NCBI GenBank assembly: GCA_963774455.1
Contig: CAVZFD010000004.1
Location: forward strand, 496,001-560,000
DNA length: 64,000 bases
From: DATFVA01 sp963774455
GTDB lineage: Bacteria; Bacteroidota; Ignavibacteria; Ignavibacteriales; Ignavibacteriaceae
Reading direction: 5' to 3'
In this document: positions 9,098 through 17,221 of the stretch, piece by piece
Layout: each line of letters opens with the position of its first letter
How positions within the stretch are numbered: position 1 is the first letter of the stretch
Position numbers and translations under genes: made by a program
The notes under the pieces: generated by a model
What the model was told of the DNA's origin: nothing
The model's database searches: none
The model's input: the letters and a program-made list of their open reading frames with translations, nothing else

Positions 9098-9664
9098 TTA
9101 CTTTATTGCTATACCCGAGGCAAAATAAATTAAGTAAGGGGTTTTTTCCACAACAAACGTTGAGTGACAACCAAATTCAAATTCGACAAATAAATTTCTA
9201 TTTAACGGGAGTAAGTAGTAACTATTGATTCCGGCATAAGGAGCTATTCCAAAATATCCCATGAAAACTGCGGCTAGTCCAAAACTTCCACCTATGAACA
9301 AATTCTTCATTAAGCTCATCTCAGGACCAGTTTTCGCGTAAGGAATAATTGCGCCGCCCTCTAAATTATGTTCTATAGGAAATACTCCGTTTAATCCTAT
9401 TTCGAAGGCCCATTTAACTTTGAATGGCTTTGTAAATGGATCAAATTCACTTGTTCTGTAATTCACATTAAAAAACATATTCATGAACATCGGTTCCTCA
9501 TCACTCATAACCAGGCTTGAATAGCCGAATAGAAGTCTGCTGCGATTTAACTCTATTTTGTCCTCATCGGGCGGAGCTGGATTTGCGAGGGCAGAGACCG
9601 GGCAAGCCAGTAGTGCTAATAATAGTATGAAGAGTAAATAAAGAAAGAGTTTCCCGCTTTTCAA
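9098..9664 (-). CDS. Exported barrel-like protein of unknown function
   Basis: A 188-residue protein with a strong signal peptide (hydrophobic LFLYLLFILLLALLA core, residues 6-20; cleavage near ALA-NPAPP). The mature part alternates strands and Gly-rich turns (IGLNGVFPIEHN, GGSFGLAAVF, GIAPYAGINSYY), consistent with a small eight-strand outer-membrane barrel. No known family recognised. It has its own transcript, convergent with the 8097 gene, and about 260 bp of unexplained DNA lies upstream before the lipoprotein gene. Confidence 0.65.
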   Translation of the reverse strand: MKSGKLFLYLLFILLLALLACPVSALANPAPPDEDKIELNRSRLLFGYSSLVMSDEEPMFMNMFFNVNYRTSEFDPFTKPFKVKWAFEIGLNGVFPIEHNLEGGAIIPYAKTGPEMSLMKNLFIGGSFGLAAVFMGYFGIAPYAGINSYYLLPLNRNLFVEFEFGCHSTFVVEKTPYLIYFASGIAIK

Positions 9665-9924
9665 TTTTCCACCTTAATAATTTTGTGCCCTGGATTCGCT
9701 TACATTCAAGTATTTATGAATTTAAATTAAATATTCAGGTCCTTATTCGCAATACACCCTGAAATTGAAAGTTATCGTTCAATGATTTCCCGATGCCGTA
9801 CTGAATACAGTCTATAATCAGCCTTGATTCAGAAGTTTGTAAGGCCCGCTGACTTCAGGCTCCTTGTTTTAGTTGCGGGGGTTCATTAAGTTAACGGTAA
9901 AAATAAGTGCGGGAGTAAAAGAAA

Positions 9925-10419
9925 ATGAAAAGAGGTATTACAGCAGCTGGTTTTATAGTCTTATTTTCTATCTTATTTCTTGCCTGTAATGAAAAACCTA
10001 CTGAACCCTCCGATGAAATTACAGCAAAGCCTGTTGTAAAAAAATCCAGTATCAACTATAACCAGGCAAGTTTCAGTTCTTCTTTCCCGGACACAATTTC
10101 ATTAAACAATATGAGCAACGCATATTCTAATAATTATTCTGAAGCAATGAGAAGTAAGATATTGGATTATATGAAAGATGAAGTTATCAAACTTGGAGAA
10201 GATGTTAATATAATTGACAGCATTCTTTCCAGGACCGGCTGCAATATTTCCGGTGGATATGTTATGCCTACATATGCAGAAAAAGCTCAATATGAAAATC
10301 AGGATGCCTGGGTCTTTCAGGTGACTTATGGATTGGGACAACCAAATTTTGGCCGTTCCAAATGTTTTGTATTTGATGCAGCTACTTTAGATACTCTTAC
10401 ATTTATACAGAGCAGATAA
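9925..10419 (+). CDS. Putative lipoprotein
   Basis: A 164-residue protein with a type II signal peptide and lipobox LFLAC (Cys21), then a short polar linker (NEKPTEPSDE) and a compact Ser/Asn-rich domain with no family signature known to me. The residue after Cys is Asn, so no clear inner-membrane retention signal. The start is set by the ATG followed by KRG and a hydrophobic core. It stands alone, with the next gene convergent. Confidence 0.65.
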   Translation: MKRGITAAGFIVLFSILFLACNEKPTEPSDEITAKPVVKKSSINYNQASFSSSFPDTISLNNMSNAYSNNYSEAMRSKILDYMKDEVIKLGEDVNIIDSILSRTGCNISGGYVMPTYAEKAQYENQDAWVFQVTYGLGQPNFGRSKCFVFDAATLDTLTFIQSR

Positions 10420-10453
10420 AAGGATTTGTTGCGTATTTGAAAAATCGATTAAG

Positions 10454-10485
10454 AATCTGAAACAGGTTCAGATTGACAGCTTTTT
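10454..10485 (+). terminator. Possible terminator after the lipoprotein gene
   Basis: AATCTGAA (10454-10461), loop ACAGG, TTCAGATT (10467-10474), then six bases and a run of five T at 10481-10485. The gap before the T-run weakens the call. Confidence 0.4.
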
Positions 10486-10513
10486 AGACAGCGAGATCAT
10501 CTATAGAAAGTTA

Positions 10514-11656
10514 TTATTTAAAGTTGACCTTGATGTTTATTATCTCGGTGGGACTTCCGGTGCGGACGGGGGGTCCCCAGGTGCCGACGCCGCAGGTGAC
10601 ATAATACTGCGTATTTCCTTTCTTTAGGTAGCCCCAATCCTTTTCATAGATCATCTGAGTAATATAATTCAACGGCCACATCTGGGCATGGTGTGTGTGG
10701 CCTGAAAGCTGCATATCTACAGTATTTTGCTCTGCTTCCTCAAGTCCAAATGGTGTATGGTCCATCAGTATTACAGGCAGGTTTTCATTTCTTCCGGTAA
10801 GGATCTCGTTCAATGGTTTCCGTGGTTCGCCGGTGAACTGTTTCTTGCTTCTGTCGTCCCGGGCAGCGATGTAAAAGGCGCTGTCGATCATAACCAGTTC
10901 ATCCTGAAGCAGCTTTATATCGTGCGTGGTTATAAACTTCGATGCATCTTTTATTCCAACTATGTATTCATGGTTTCCGGTACAGGCATAAGTTCCGTAT
11001 TTCGATTTAATCCTGAAAAACGATTCCCCGATGCCCCTTGAATCCAGCCAGTCGGATTTTTCATCCACAAAATCTCCTGGTATGAGCACTATATCAGGAT
11101 TAAGGGAATTTGTTTTATCAACGATCCTGCGTAAGAACTTTTCATTGTTCATTGCGGTAAGATGGATATCCGCAAAGGAAACTATCCTGAGTTCCTTTAA
11201 CGGGGAGGATTTTTTATCCAGTGTGATCTCCAGGTTCTTAACAGTGAGCATTCTTGTGTTGATATAACCTGCTGCTACTATAACCGAAGCGAGCACGATA
11301 ATGGCTATAAACATCCCCAACTTCCAGGCATCATAATTATTAACAACTGATGCCGGGAAAAATGTGAAAAAGTGATTTAGCAGTCGAAGTATATCAAGGA
11401 TTACCAGGCTCAGCACGAAGTAGAGCATAAACGCAAACCAGAAGGAGCCGATCCATTGCAAGGTGTCGTATAAAAATGATGACAGACGGTCAGTAAGGAA
11501 TTTTGAAATAATAAAAGATAAGGAGATAAAAAGAAAAACAATGAGATAAATAATTTTAAGATGCGGAAATATTGTAAGTGCCTGCCAGCCGCGGATAAAG
11601 ATGTAATAGTTTACTGCGGCGTAAACCGCGAAAAAGACCGAAAAGAATACTAACAT
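10514..11656 (-). CDS. Membrane-anchored calcineurin-like metallophosphoesterase
   Basis: A 380-residue protein. The N-terminal ~140 residues contain about four membrane helices. The phosphoesterase domain (about 150-380) has the complete two-metal motif series: SFADIHL (DxH), IPGDFVD (GD), CTGNHEY (GNHE) and LSGHTHHAQMWP (GHxH). This matches the YkuE/YaeI-like branch, which in Gram-negatives can act on lipid-linked phosphates; the substrate here is unknown. Start ATG at 11656 gives a plausible first helix. Monocistronic, with palindromic-family repeat sequence just upstream. Confidence 0.85.
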   Translation of the reverse strand: MLVFFSVFFAVYAAVNYYIFIRGWQALTIFPHLKIIYLIVFLFISLSFIISKFLTDRLSSFLYDTLQWIGSFWFAFMLYFVLSLVILDILRLLNHFFTFFPASVVNNYDAWKLGMFIAIIVLASVIVAAGYINTRMLTVKNLEITLDKKSSPLKELRIVSFADIHLTAMNNEKFLRRIVDKTNSLNPDIVLIPGDFVDEKSDWLDSRGIGESFFRIKSKYGTYACTGNHEYIVGIKDASKFITTHDIKLLQDELVMIDSAFYIAARDDRSKKQFTGEPRKPLNEILTGRNENLPVILMDHTPFGLEEAEQNTVDMQLSGHTHHAQMWPLNYITQMIYEKDWGYLKKGNTQYYVTCGVGTWGPPVRTGSPTEIINIKVNFK

Positions 11657-11790
11657 TTTTCTCCTGAAGTTAATGATTTGTCATGCTCAACTTGTTTCAG
11701 CATCTTAGATTACTTTCGAGACCCTGAAATAAATTCAGGGTGACACGTCGTTGTGAACAACTTGTCATGCTGGATGGAATGACATTTATT
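11657..11790. repeat. Dispersed palindromic repeat (CTGAAATAAATTCAGG type)
   Basis: TGTCATGCTCAACTTGTTTC then CCCTGAAATAAATTCAGGGT, repeating the core of the elements at 7728, 12160 and 14067. The frame 11710-11895 ends in a conceptual CHPEFISGSRK, the usual translation of this repeat, and is not counted as a gene. Confidence 0.65.
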
Positions 11791-11977
11791 AGACAGAATT
11801 ATCTCTTTATCTGTCAAAATTACCGTTCTTCTTTTTTTCATTTCCTTGTAATAATTACCTGACATTTTTATCTTTCTCCAGGGAATTATTATCAATTTCT
11901 CCTACAATGTAAAATGTGACGGATGGCACCAAAATTGCACATTTTTTGTCGAACGTTCAAAATTAAAGGAGCCATAA

Positions 11978-12091
11978 ATGGAATATATTGAAATAGGAGT
12001 AGTCCTCTATCTTTCTGTTCTTGTTATTATTGCCCGCACCAATACTAAAAAAGTTGAGCGGCAGATGAAAAAATTCAGTATTAACAGGTAA
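11978..12091 (+). CDS. 37-residue single-span membrane protein
   Basis: ATG at 11978 is preceded by AAAGGAG at 11965-11971 with a 6-bp spacer, the best ribosome site in this part of the window. The product has an acidic N terminus (MEYIEIG), one hydrophobic segment (about residues 7-20, VVLYLSVLVII) and a basic tail (TKKVERQMKKFSINR), fitting an N-out/C-in bitopic peptide. It is too short for family assignment. An imperfect hairpin AAAATGTG/CACATTTT (11911-11945) lies upstream, and a repeat region follows. Coding status rests on RBS, topology and stop placement only. Confidence 0.5.
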   Translation: MEYIEIGVVLYLSVLVIIARTNTKKVERQMKKFSINR

Positions 12092-12092
12092 C

Positions 12093-12235
12093 GATCAGAT
12101 GCCGTACCCGCTAAGCGGGGTCTTCGCTTAACTTCGATCAGTTCGTAATAAGATCATGTCATGAGATGCTGAAACAAATTCAGCATGACACTATCTACCC
12201 GGAGATGCTGAAACAAATTCAGCATGACAATTTTT
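12093..12235. repeat. Dispersed palindromic repeat, two cores
   Basis: Two copies of GAGATGCTGAAACAAATTCA (at about 12163 and 12203) with trailing GCATGACA, preceded by a CCGCTAAGCGGGG hairpin at about 12107. Same family as at 7728, 11679 and 14067. Confidence 0.7.
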
Positions 12236-12241
12236 ACAAAC

Positions 12242-12275
12242 GGTGAGAGCGTTTATATCTCACCTTTTGTCTTTT
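12242..12275 (+). terminator. Hairpin with T-rich tail
   Basis: GGTGAGA (12242-12248), loop of 9, TCTCACC (12258-12264), then TTTTGTCTTTT. On the plus strand it could end the small-protein transcript; the same stem could serve mnmA from the other side. Confidence 0.45.
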
Positions 12276-13323
12276 AAAGAAGAATTACGCCTCCGCCCAG
12301 ACAAATTTCCTCTTCATAAAAAACAGCAAACTGACCGGGAGCAATTCCTTTATCCGGTCTGTCAAGAGTAACGATAGCCTCAGTCTTTCCCTGGTAAACA
12401 ATCCCGCACTTATAAAAGTTCGCTCCATGCCTTATTTTAACCAGGTACTCTTTCTCTTCGAGCGGTGCACCATTTATCCAGTTAAATTTTCCGGCTGCAA
12501 ACTGCCGTCTTGAACGGTTAGCTGTATTCTCGCGTGAGATATAAATAATATTTTTTTTAATTTCCTTTTTTACCACATACCAGGGACCGCCGCCCAGACC
12601 TAATCCCGACCGCTGTCCAATTGTATAGTAGTAATAACCTTCATGTTCACCCATAACCTTGCCGGTATCAATATCGATAATTTCGCCCGTCTTCACACCG
12701 AGGTGATGCTTTATGAATTCGGCAAATTTTATTTGTCCCAGGAAGCATATCCCCTGGCTATCCTTTCTTGCTTTGTTAGGAAGGTCAGATTTTTCGGCGA
12801 GCTCTCGAACCTCCGATTTGTTGAATCTGCCTAAAGGGAAGAGGGCTCTGCTCAGCTGCTTCTGAGTAAGGTAGGCAAGGAAGTATGTCTGATCCTTAAC
12901 CGGGTCAGGCGATCTTTTGAGTGCGAATTTCCCGTTTGCTTCAACTCGTGCATAGTGTCCGCTGGCTACCTTTTCAAAAGACTTATCGATCTTGCTGTAG
13001 AACTGGCCGAACTTTATCAAGCTGTTGCAGAAGATATCGGGATTGGGAGTACGTCCTTCCTTAATTTCTGTGAGAGTATAAGTTACAACGGTATCCCAGT
13101 ATTCATTCTGAAGCGGAAGCACCTCCAGTGGCACATTAAGCTGTCGGCAGACACCGCGTGCGTATTCAAGGTCTTCCTCCCAGGGACACTCGCCGAGGAA
13201 TGAGAATTCATCCTGCAGCCAGATCTTAAGGTAAAACGCAGTGAGATCGTGGCCTTCATCTTTTAGTAATTTCAGTGCGACGGAGCTGTCGACTCCGCCT
13301 GATAACAGAACTGCTATTTTCAT
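12274..13323 (-). CDS. mnmA: tRNA-specific 2-thiouridylase MnmA
   Basis: A 349-residue cytosolic enzyme that makes s2U34 in tRNA-Lys, -Glu and -Gln with ATP and relayed sulfur. PP-loop SGGVDSS at 8-14; catalytic Cys99 in NPDIFCNSLIKF and persulfide Cys193 in DSQGICFLG; SGHYARV at 121-127; GYYYYTIGQRSGLGLGG is the conserved central-domain block. Length is normal for the family (about 350-370). It stands alone, preceded by a hairpin that probably ends the upstream gene's transcript. Confidence 0.96.
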   Translation of the reverse strand: MKIAVLLSGGVDSSVALKLLKDEGHDLTAFYLKIWLQDEFSFLGECPWEEDLEYARGVCRQLNVPLEVLPLQNEYWDTVVTYTLTEIKEGRTPNPDIFCNSLIKFGQFYSKIDKSFEKVASGHYARVEANGKFALKRSPDPVKDQTYFLAYLTQKQLSRALFPLGRFNKSEVRELAEKSDLPNKARKDSQGICFLGQIKFAEFIKHHLGVKTGEIIDIDTGKVMGEHEGYYYYTIGQRSGLGLGGGPWYVVKKEIKKNIIYISRENTANRSRRQFAAGKFNWINGAPLEEKEYLVKIRHGANFYKCGIVYQGKTEAIVTLDRPDKGIAPGQFAVFYEEEICLGGGVILL

Positions 13324-13336
13324 AAGTGCAAATTAG

Positions 13337-13356
13337 TAAAAACCGTTGAAACGGTT
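13337..13356 (-). terminator. Small intrinsic terminator upstream of mnmA
   Basis: Reading the minus strand, AACCGT-TTCA-ACGGTT is followed by TTTTA. It sits after the 13454 gene and before the mnmA start, so it would separate the two transcripts. Confidence 0.4.
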
Positions 13357-13453
13357 AAAGGTTGTTTTTAAGTAGTCACAAATTCCCGTGATGATTCCCG
13401 GAGTTAATCCCTGACAGCGTTATTAATTATACCAGGCGGGACCGGGGAGAATG

Positions 13454-13978
13454 CTACTTCCTGTTGTCTTTTTTGTTCCCCTTCTTATCGTCTTTTTTGG
13501 TCTTCAGCCCAACGCGTTCAACAACATCATCATATACTTTGCGAGGCACCTTGCTAAGCAGGATAGTCTGCAGTTTATCCGCATGCCTCAGGCGGTTGAA
13601 GAAACCTATGCAGACCTGGTTGTTCCTGTCGCATGCCTTCATTACCCCCGCAAACCGGCCGTCAAATATTCCGCCGGTAAGCGATTCAATATCGCGGTAA
13701 TAGATCGTGAATTCTTTTTTTGAAAAAAGGAAATCGGTACATATCATTTTCTCTTCATCAGCTTCAATTTTATAAGGTATTATTTTATACAGATTAAGAT
13801 AATGCCGGTTAAGCAGGTATATCATCAAAAACAGAAAAATAACGGGGATGAGGTAGAGCAGATTCTTATCAATATAGACAACAGAAGGTACAAGATAGAT
13901 CGATAATATTATAGTTACAGGAATATTTCCATAACGGTAAAGAAGCTTATAGAATGGGGGATATTTAAAAGTCTGCAT
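13454..13978 (-). CDS. Two-TM protein with PH-like cytoplasmic domain, unknown function
   Basis: A 174-residue protein. Two membrane helices near the N terminus (about 16-34 and 38-56), then a soluble domain of about 90 residues with a beta pattern (YKIEADEEKMICTDFLFSKK, TIYYRDIESL) like bacterial PH/DUF304 domains, and a strongly basic tail (KTKKDDKKGNKKDNRK). The topology puts the tail in the cytoplasm. The PH assignment is by pattern only. No functional partner is obvious. Confidence 0.6.
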   Translation of the reverse strand: MQTFKYPPFYKLLYRYGNIPVTIILSIYLVPSVVYIDKNLLYLIPVIFLFLMIYLLNRHYLNLYKIIPYKIEADEEKMICTDFLFSKKEFTIYYRDIESLTGGIFDGRFAGVMKACDRNNQVCIGFFNRLRHADKLQTILLSKVPRKVYDDVVERVGLKTKKDDKKGNKKDNRK

Positions 13979-14066
13979 CTTTAAATCAATAAATTAAACA
14001 CCATAAAATAAAACATTCTAAGGTCTAAAACTTTACTGACTTAAACAATGCAGTTGGACCGGAAAG

Positions 14067-14270
14067 TTGTCATCCCGGACAAGCGATGTGTAGTTGTCTC
14101 GGACAAGCCGCTTCTAGCGGGGTTTCAGCATCTTCCTAAGGCTTGTCATGCTGAACTTGTTTCAGCATCTTGGTTTCTTTGCTAGATCCCGAAATAAATT
14201 CGGGATGACAAGTTACTTGTGTCAGCATCCTGAATGCGGGATGACAAGTTACTTGTGTCAACATAACACA
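14067..14270. repeat. Composite dispersed palindromic repeat cluster
   Basis: At least four cores: GTCATCCCGGACAAGCGATG, GCCGCTTCTAGCGGGGTTTC, TGTCATGCTGAACTTGTTTC and GATCCCGAAATAAATTCGGG, then GGATGACAAGTTACTTGTGT twice (about 14202 and 14241). It is the densest copy of the family in the window. The open frame 14148-14465 is a by-product. Confidence 0.7.
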
Positions 14271-14278
14271 ATGCAGGG

Positions 14279-15097
14279 TCACTCAAACTTAATGTTAACG
14301 GGATTATTGAGCTCGACTTTTACTCCCGGCATATTTTCAACAATCTTCTTGATTTCCTCAAGGTTTTTCGGATTCTGCTGCTTGAACATTTTCAGTTTTT
14401 CGGGATTATCGAGCAGATCATTGAAGTTTATATCAAACAAAGTAATGCTTGAATCTTTGACGTAGCTTGCATTAGTCTCCGTGATTTTTCCGTTTACATC
14501 CAGGGTAAGGGCGATCCTCATTCCCTTCATCAGTTTAAGCAGTTCATCCATTCCTTCGGTACTGGATGAAGCGGTATCCTCTGTGGCGGCTTCATTAGAA
14601 ACATCCTGATCATTCATAGAAGGCATCTGAATTGTAAGTTCCGACTGTTCCCCCTGCTTAAAGTTGAAGTGAAGAAACTCGTGGGCAGAATCTTCCTCAA
14701 ACTCCACACCTTCCATATCAATTTTGGAATTCGGATTCTGATTGATCTTCAGATCATTTATATTGTTGAATGAGTATATAACCTTATAGCCTTCTTTCCC
14801 CTCCTGTTTTACTTCCTTTCCGGTGACGTATTTAACACCACTTCCGTATTTAGCAGTATCAGCAATGAGTTGATCTTCCTTAAAAAGACTGAAAGCAGCG
14901 GTATCGGCCGAGGTGGAATCAAAAGAAGCCGCGAATGCTGATATCATTGCTACGACCTGGCTGCTCATTAAAACGGATTCATCAAGTGTTCCTGATCCGT
15001 CTTTGTTCAGGTGAATAGTGGTATTAACTTCAAGGCAGCCGGTGAATAAAACTGCAGTGAGTAAGAATAAAACAAATTTGGGAAACGTCTTTTGCAT
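14279..15097 (-). CDS. Putative lipoprotein (LppM-like)
   Basis: A 272-residue protein with lipobox LFTGC (Cys21) and the opening TTIHLNKDGSGTLDESVLMS, the pattern of LppM-like lipoproteins that begin a beta domain just after the acylated Cys. A low-complexity acidic/Ser/Thr stretch (around DTASSSTEG) separates two structured parts, and the C terminus repeats a beta segment (VKELNNPV-like). Attachment to a membrane is predicted; function unknown. It ends within 10 bp of the repeat cluster. Confidence 0.65.
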   Translation of the reverse strand: MQKTFPKFVLFLLTAVLFTGCLEVNTTIHLNKDGSGTLDESVLMSSQVVAMISAFAASFDSTSADTAAFSLFKEDQLIADTAKYGSGVKYVTGKEVKQEGKEGYKVIYSFNNINDLKINQNPNSKIDMEGVEFEEDSAHEFLHFNFKQGEQSELTIQMPSMNDQDVSNEAATEDTASSSTEGMDELLKLMKGMRIALTLDVNGKITETNASYVKDSSITLFDINFNDLLDNPEKLKMFKQQNPKNLEEIKKIVENMPGVKVELNNPVNIKFE

Positions 15098-15153
15098 AAA
15101 TCTCTAAATAATTTGTGTATAATAGATTAAGATAAGGAATGGCAGGGTAAAAA

Positions 15154-15296
15154 GGAATTGGCGGATTAGCGGATTGGCGGATTAAGCGAATTGGCGGATT
15201 GGCGGATTTAGCGGATTGACGGATTTAGCGAATTGGCGGATTTAGCGAATTGGCGGATTTAGCGAATTGGCGGATTAAGCGAATTGGTGGAAGTTT
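15154..15296. repeat. Degenerate 8/9-bp alternating tandem array
   Basis: About sixteen units alternating GCGGATTTA (9 bp) and GCGAATTG (8 bp), giving a 17-bp higher-order period in the second half. Related units (GATTAACGGATTAACGGAT) follow at 15333-15350. The same family is at 28737-28816. The whole gap 15098-15434 has no gene; a GAGCGGGG-type palindrome remnant is at about 15370. Confidence 0.75.
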
Positions 15297-15434
15297 GATG
15301 CCACGAAGGCGCTAAGGAATTTGCAGTTGGCTGATTAACGGATTAACGGATCAGAAACAATCCCGAAACTCCGCTAGGAGCGGGGCAGGCAAGTTCAGGA
15401 TAAAGTTCACGATAACATCTCCTGCCTAAACTTT

Positions 15435-16778
15435 CTATAGAAGGTTGGCGGCCAGTTCTGCCAGCACAGATCTTTCGCCTTTCTCAAGGTTTACGTGAGC
15501 GTATAATTTTTGTCCCATAAAATGATCTATCAGGTATGACAAACCATTCGACTGTGAATCAAGGTAAGGATGGTCGATCTGGTAGATATCTCCTGTGAAT
15601 ACAATTTTGGATCCTTCGCCGACGCGCGTAATGATCGTCTTTATTTCGTGGGGAGTAAGGTTCTGTGCTTCGTCGACAATAAAAAATATCCTTTGCAGAC
15701 TTCTTCCCCTGATATATGACAGAGCCTCAATAACAAGTTTATCATCCTTGATCATACTGTTAATTGCCTGGTGCTGCTTATCGGTTTCGGAAAACTGATC
15801 CTGGATCACCCGCAGGTTATCCCACAACGGCTGCATATAAGGTTCAATTTTACTTTGAACATCGCCCGGAAGAAAGCCGATATCCTTGTTGCTTAAAGGA
15901 ACAATCGGTCGTGCTATATATATCTGCCTGTAGTTTTTCCTTACATTGAGTGCGCTTGCAAGTGCAAGCAGAGTTTTGCCTGTACCGGCTTTACCTGTGA
16001 GTGAGACGAGAGGAATATCATTATTGGTAAGGGCTTCAACTGCGAAAGTCTGTTCTGCATTTCTCGGCTTAATTCCGTAAATAGTATTCTTATCTACCTT
16101 CCGGAAAAACTCCATCTCCTTATCCAGATAGGCAAGAACTGACCTGTTGGGGTTCCTGAAGATATAGTATTTATTCGGGATGGGTTCAGAATGAAGTTTC
16201 TTAAGAATCTTTTTAGCTTCAATCTCAAATGGGGCCTGGAACAGCTTAATAATCAGGTCATCATCAAAATTCTCTACCACTTCTTTTCCGCTATACAATT
16301 CCTCAACACTACCAACACGGTCTGTTGAATAGTCCTCAGCGTGTATTCCAAGCGCCTTTGCCTTCATTCTCAGGTTTACGTCCTTGGTAACCAGGATGAC
16401 GGAGGAAGGATCTTTCTTTTTCTTCAGAGTATCCATTGCGACAGAAAGGATGCGATGATCGGGATTATCTTCAGTAAACAGTTCCTTGATTTCTGAACTG
16501 ATCCCGCGTGAAAAACCGACGCGCACTTTTCCTTTCCCCTTGCCGAGTGAAACACCGCCGTTGAAAATTGCTGTACCGGTGAGTGAATCAAGTGTCCTTG
16601 CAAATTCTCTTGCATTGAGATTTATAACCTGGCTGCCCCTCTTAAAATGATCAAGCTCTTCTATAACCGTAAGAGGTATAACTACATCATTTTCCTCGAA
16701 TTGCAGTATTGAAGTTGAATCGTGTAGAATAACATTCGTATCCAGAATAAAAGTTTTTGGAGCTTTCTTGTTTTTCAT
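15435..16778 (-). CDS. PIN-domain PhoH-family ATPase
   Basis: A 447-residue fusion. Residues 1-~150 are a PIN nuclease-like domain with the acidic residues in FILDTNVILHD, VIEELD and the later VTKDVNLR. The C-terminal PhoH P-loop domain has Walker A SLTGKAGTGKT, Walker B FFIVDEAQNL and the motif KIVFTGD. This is the PhoH2/YlaK arrangement, reported as RNA helicase plus RNase in some bacteria. Cytosolic. Both active sites appear intact. Start ATG at 16778 gives MKNKKAPKTF just before the PIN core. Confidence 0.92.
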   Translation of the reverse strand: MKNKKAPKTFILDTNVILHDSTSILQFEENDVVIPLTVIEELDHFKRGSQVINLNAREFARTLDSLTGTAIFNGGVSLGKGKGKVRVGFSRGISSEIKELFTEDNPDHRILSVAMDTLKKKKDPSSVILVTKDVNLRMKAKALGIHAEDYSTDRVGSVEELYSGKEVVENFDDDLIIKLFQAPFEIEAKKILKKLHSEPIPNKYYIFRNPNRSVLAYLDKEMEFFRKVDKNTIYGIKPRNAEQTFAVEALTNNDIPLVSLTGKAGTGKTLLALASALNVRKNYRQIYIARPIVPLSNKDIGFLPGDVQSKIEPYMQPLWDNLRVIQDQFSETDKQHQAINSMIKDDKLVIEALSYIRGRSLQRIFFIVDEAQNLTPHEIKTIITRVGEGSKIVFTGDIYQIDHPYLDSQSNGLSYLIDHFMGQKLYAHVNLEKGERSVLAELAANLL

Positions 16779-17102
16779 TTGGGATAATTTGAGTTGGGTT
16801 TAATTTAACGAAATGAAGCTGGTTATTTATATTGAAGTTCCCTGGTGAAGATTTAAGTTGAGAAAAATAGTTAATTATCAAATTTATCAGTTAGTGTTAA
16901 AACTCAAAAAAAAACCTGAGTGAATTTATTTTTGACCAATATAATAAGCAAATTATTAAATTGTTAAATTGAAACTATAATCTCTTTGCTGTATATTAAC
17001 AATTCAAATCGGAAAACAATTGACCAGCAAAAAATTAAAATTTATAAATATTCTCTTTTTACCTGAGTTTTTTTAGCCCCTCATAGAGTGGCTATTTTTT
17101 TG
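16779..17102 (+). promoter_or_regulatory. carAB leader with hairpin-T-run attenuator candidate
   Basis: Most of the 443-bp gap between divergent phoH and carA. A plus-strand hairpin AGCCCCTC-ATA-GAGTGGCT (17075-17093, one mismatch) is followed by ATTTTTTTG (17094-17102), about 120 bp before carA. No plus-strand gene lies upstream for it to terminate, so it should lie in the carAB leader. ACCTGAGT occurs at 16914 and again at 17061 just before the hairpin; alternative pairing involving these copies is possible. The rest of the gap is AT-rich with no other feature seen. Confidence 0.45.
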
Positions 17103-17221
17103 TCTAAACCGCCGGCAGCTGTAGAATTCTCAGAATAAGTACCCTGAAGACCGGCTTCTTTGAAGTACCAATTTAATAACCTAATCAGAAATTTAAGGCT
17201 CATTGCGTCTGTCCTGAACGG

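Noticed and set aside
11710..11895. 61-codon minus-strand ORF
   Set aside because: Ends in CHPEFISGSRK, the known artefact of the palindromic repeat.
14148..14465. 105-codon plus-strand ORF
   Set aside because: First half is repeat sequence and second half is antisense to the lipoprotein gene.
15154..15296. Possible CRISPR array
   Set aside because: Units are 8-9 bp and contiguous without unique spacers; no cas gene nearby.
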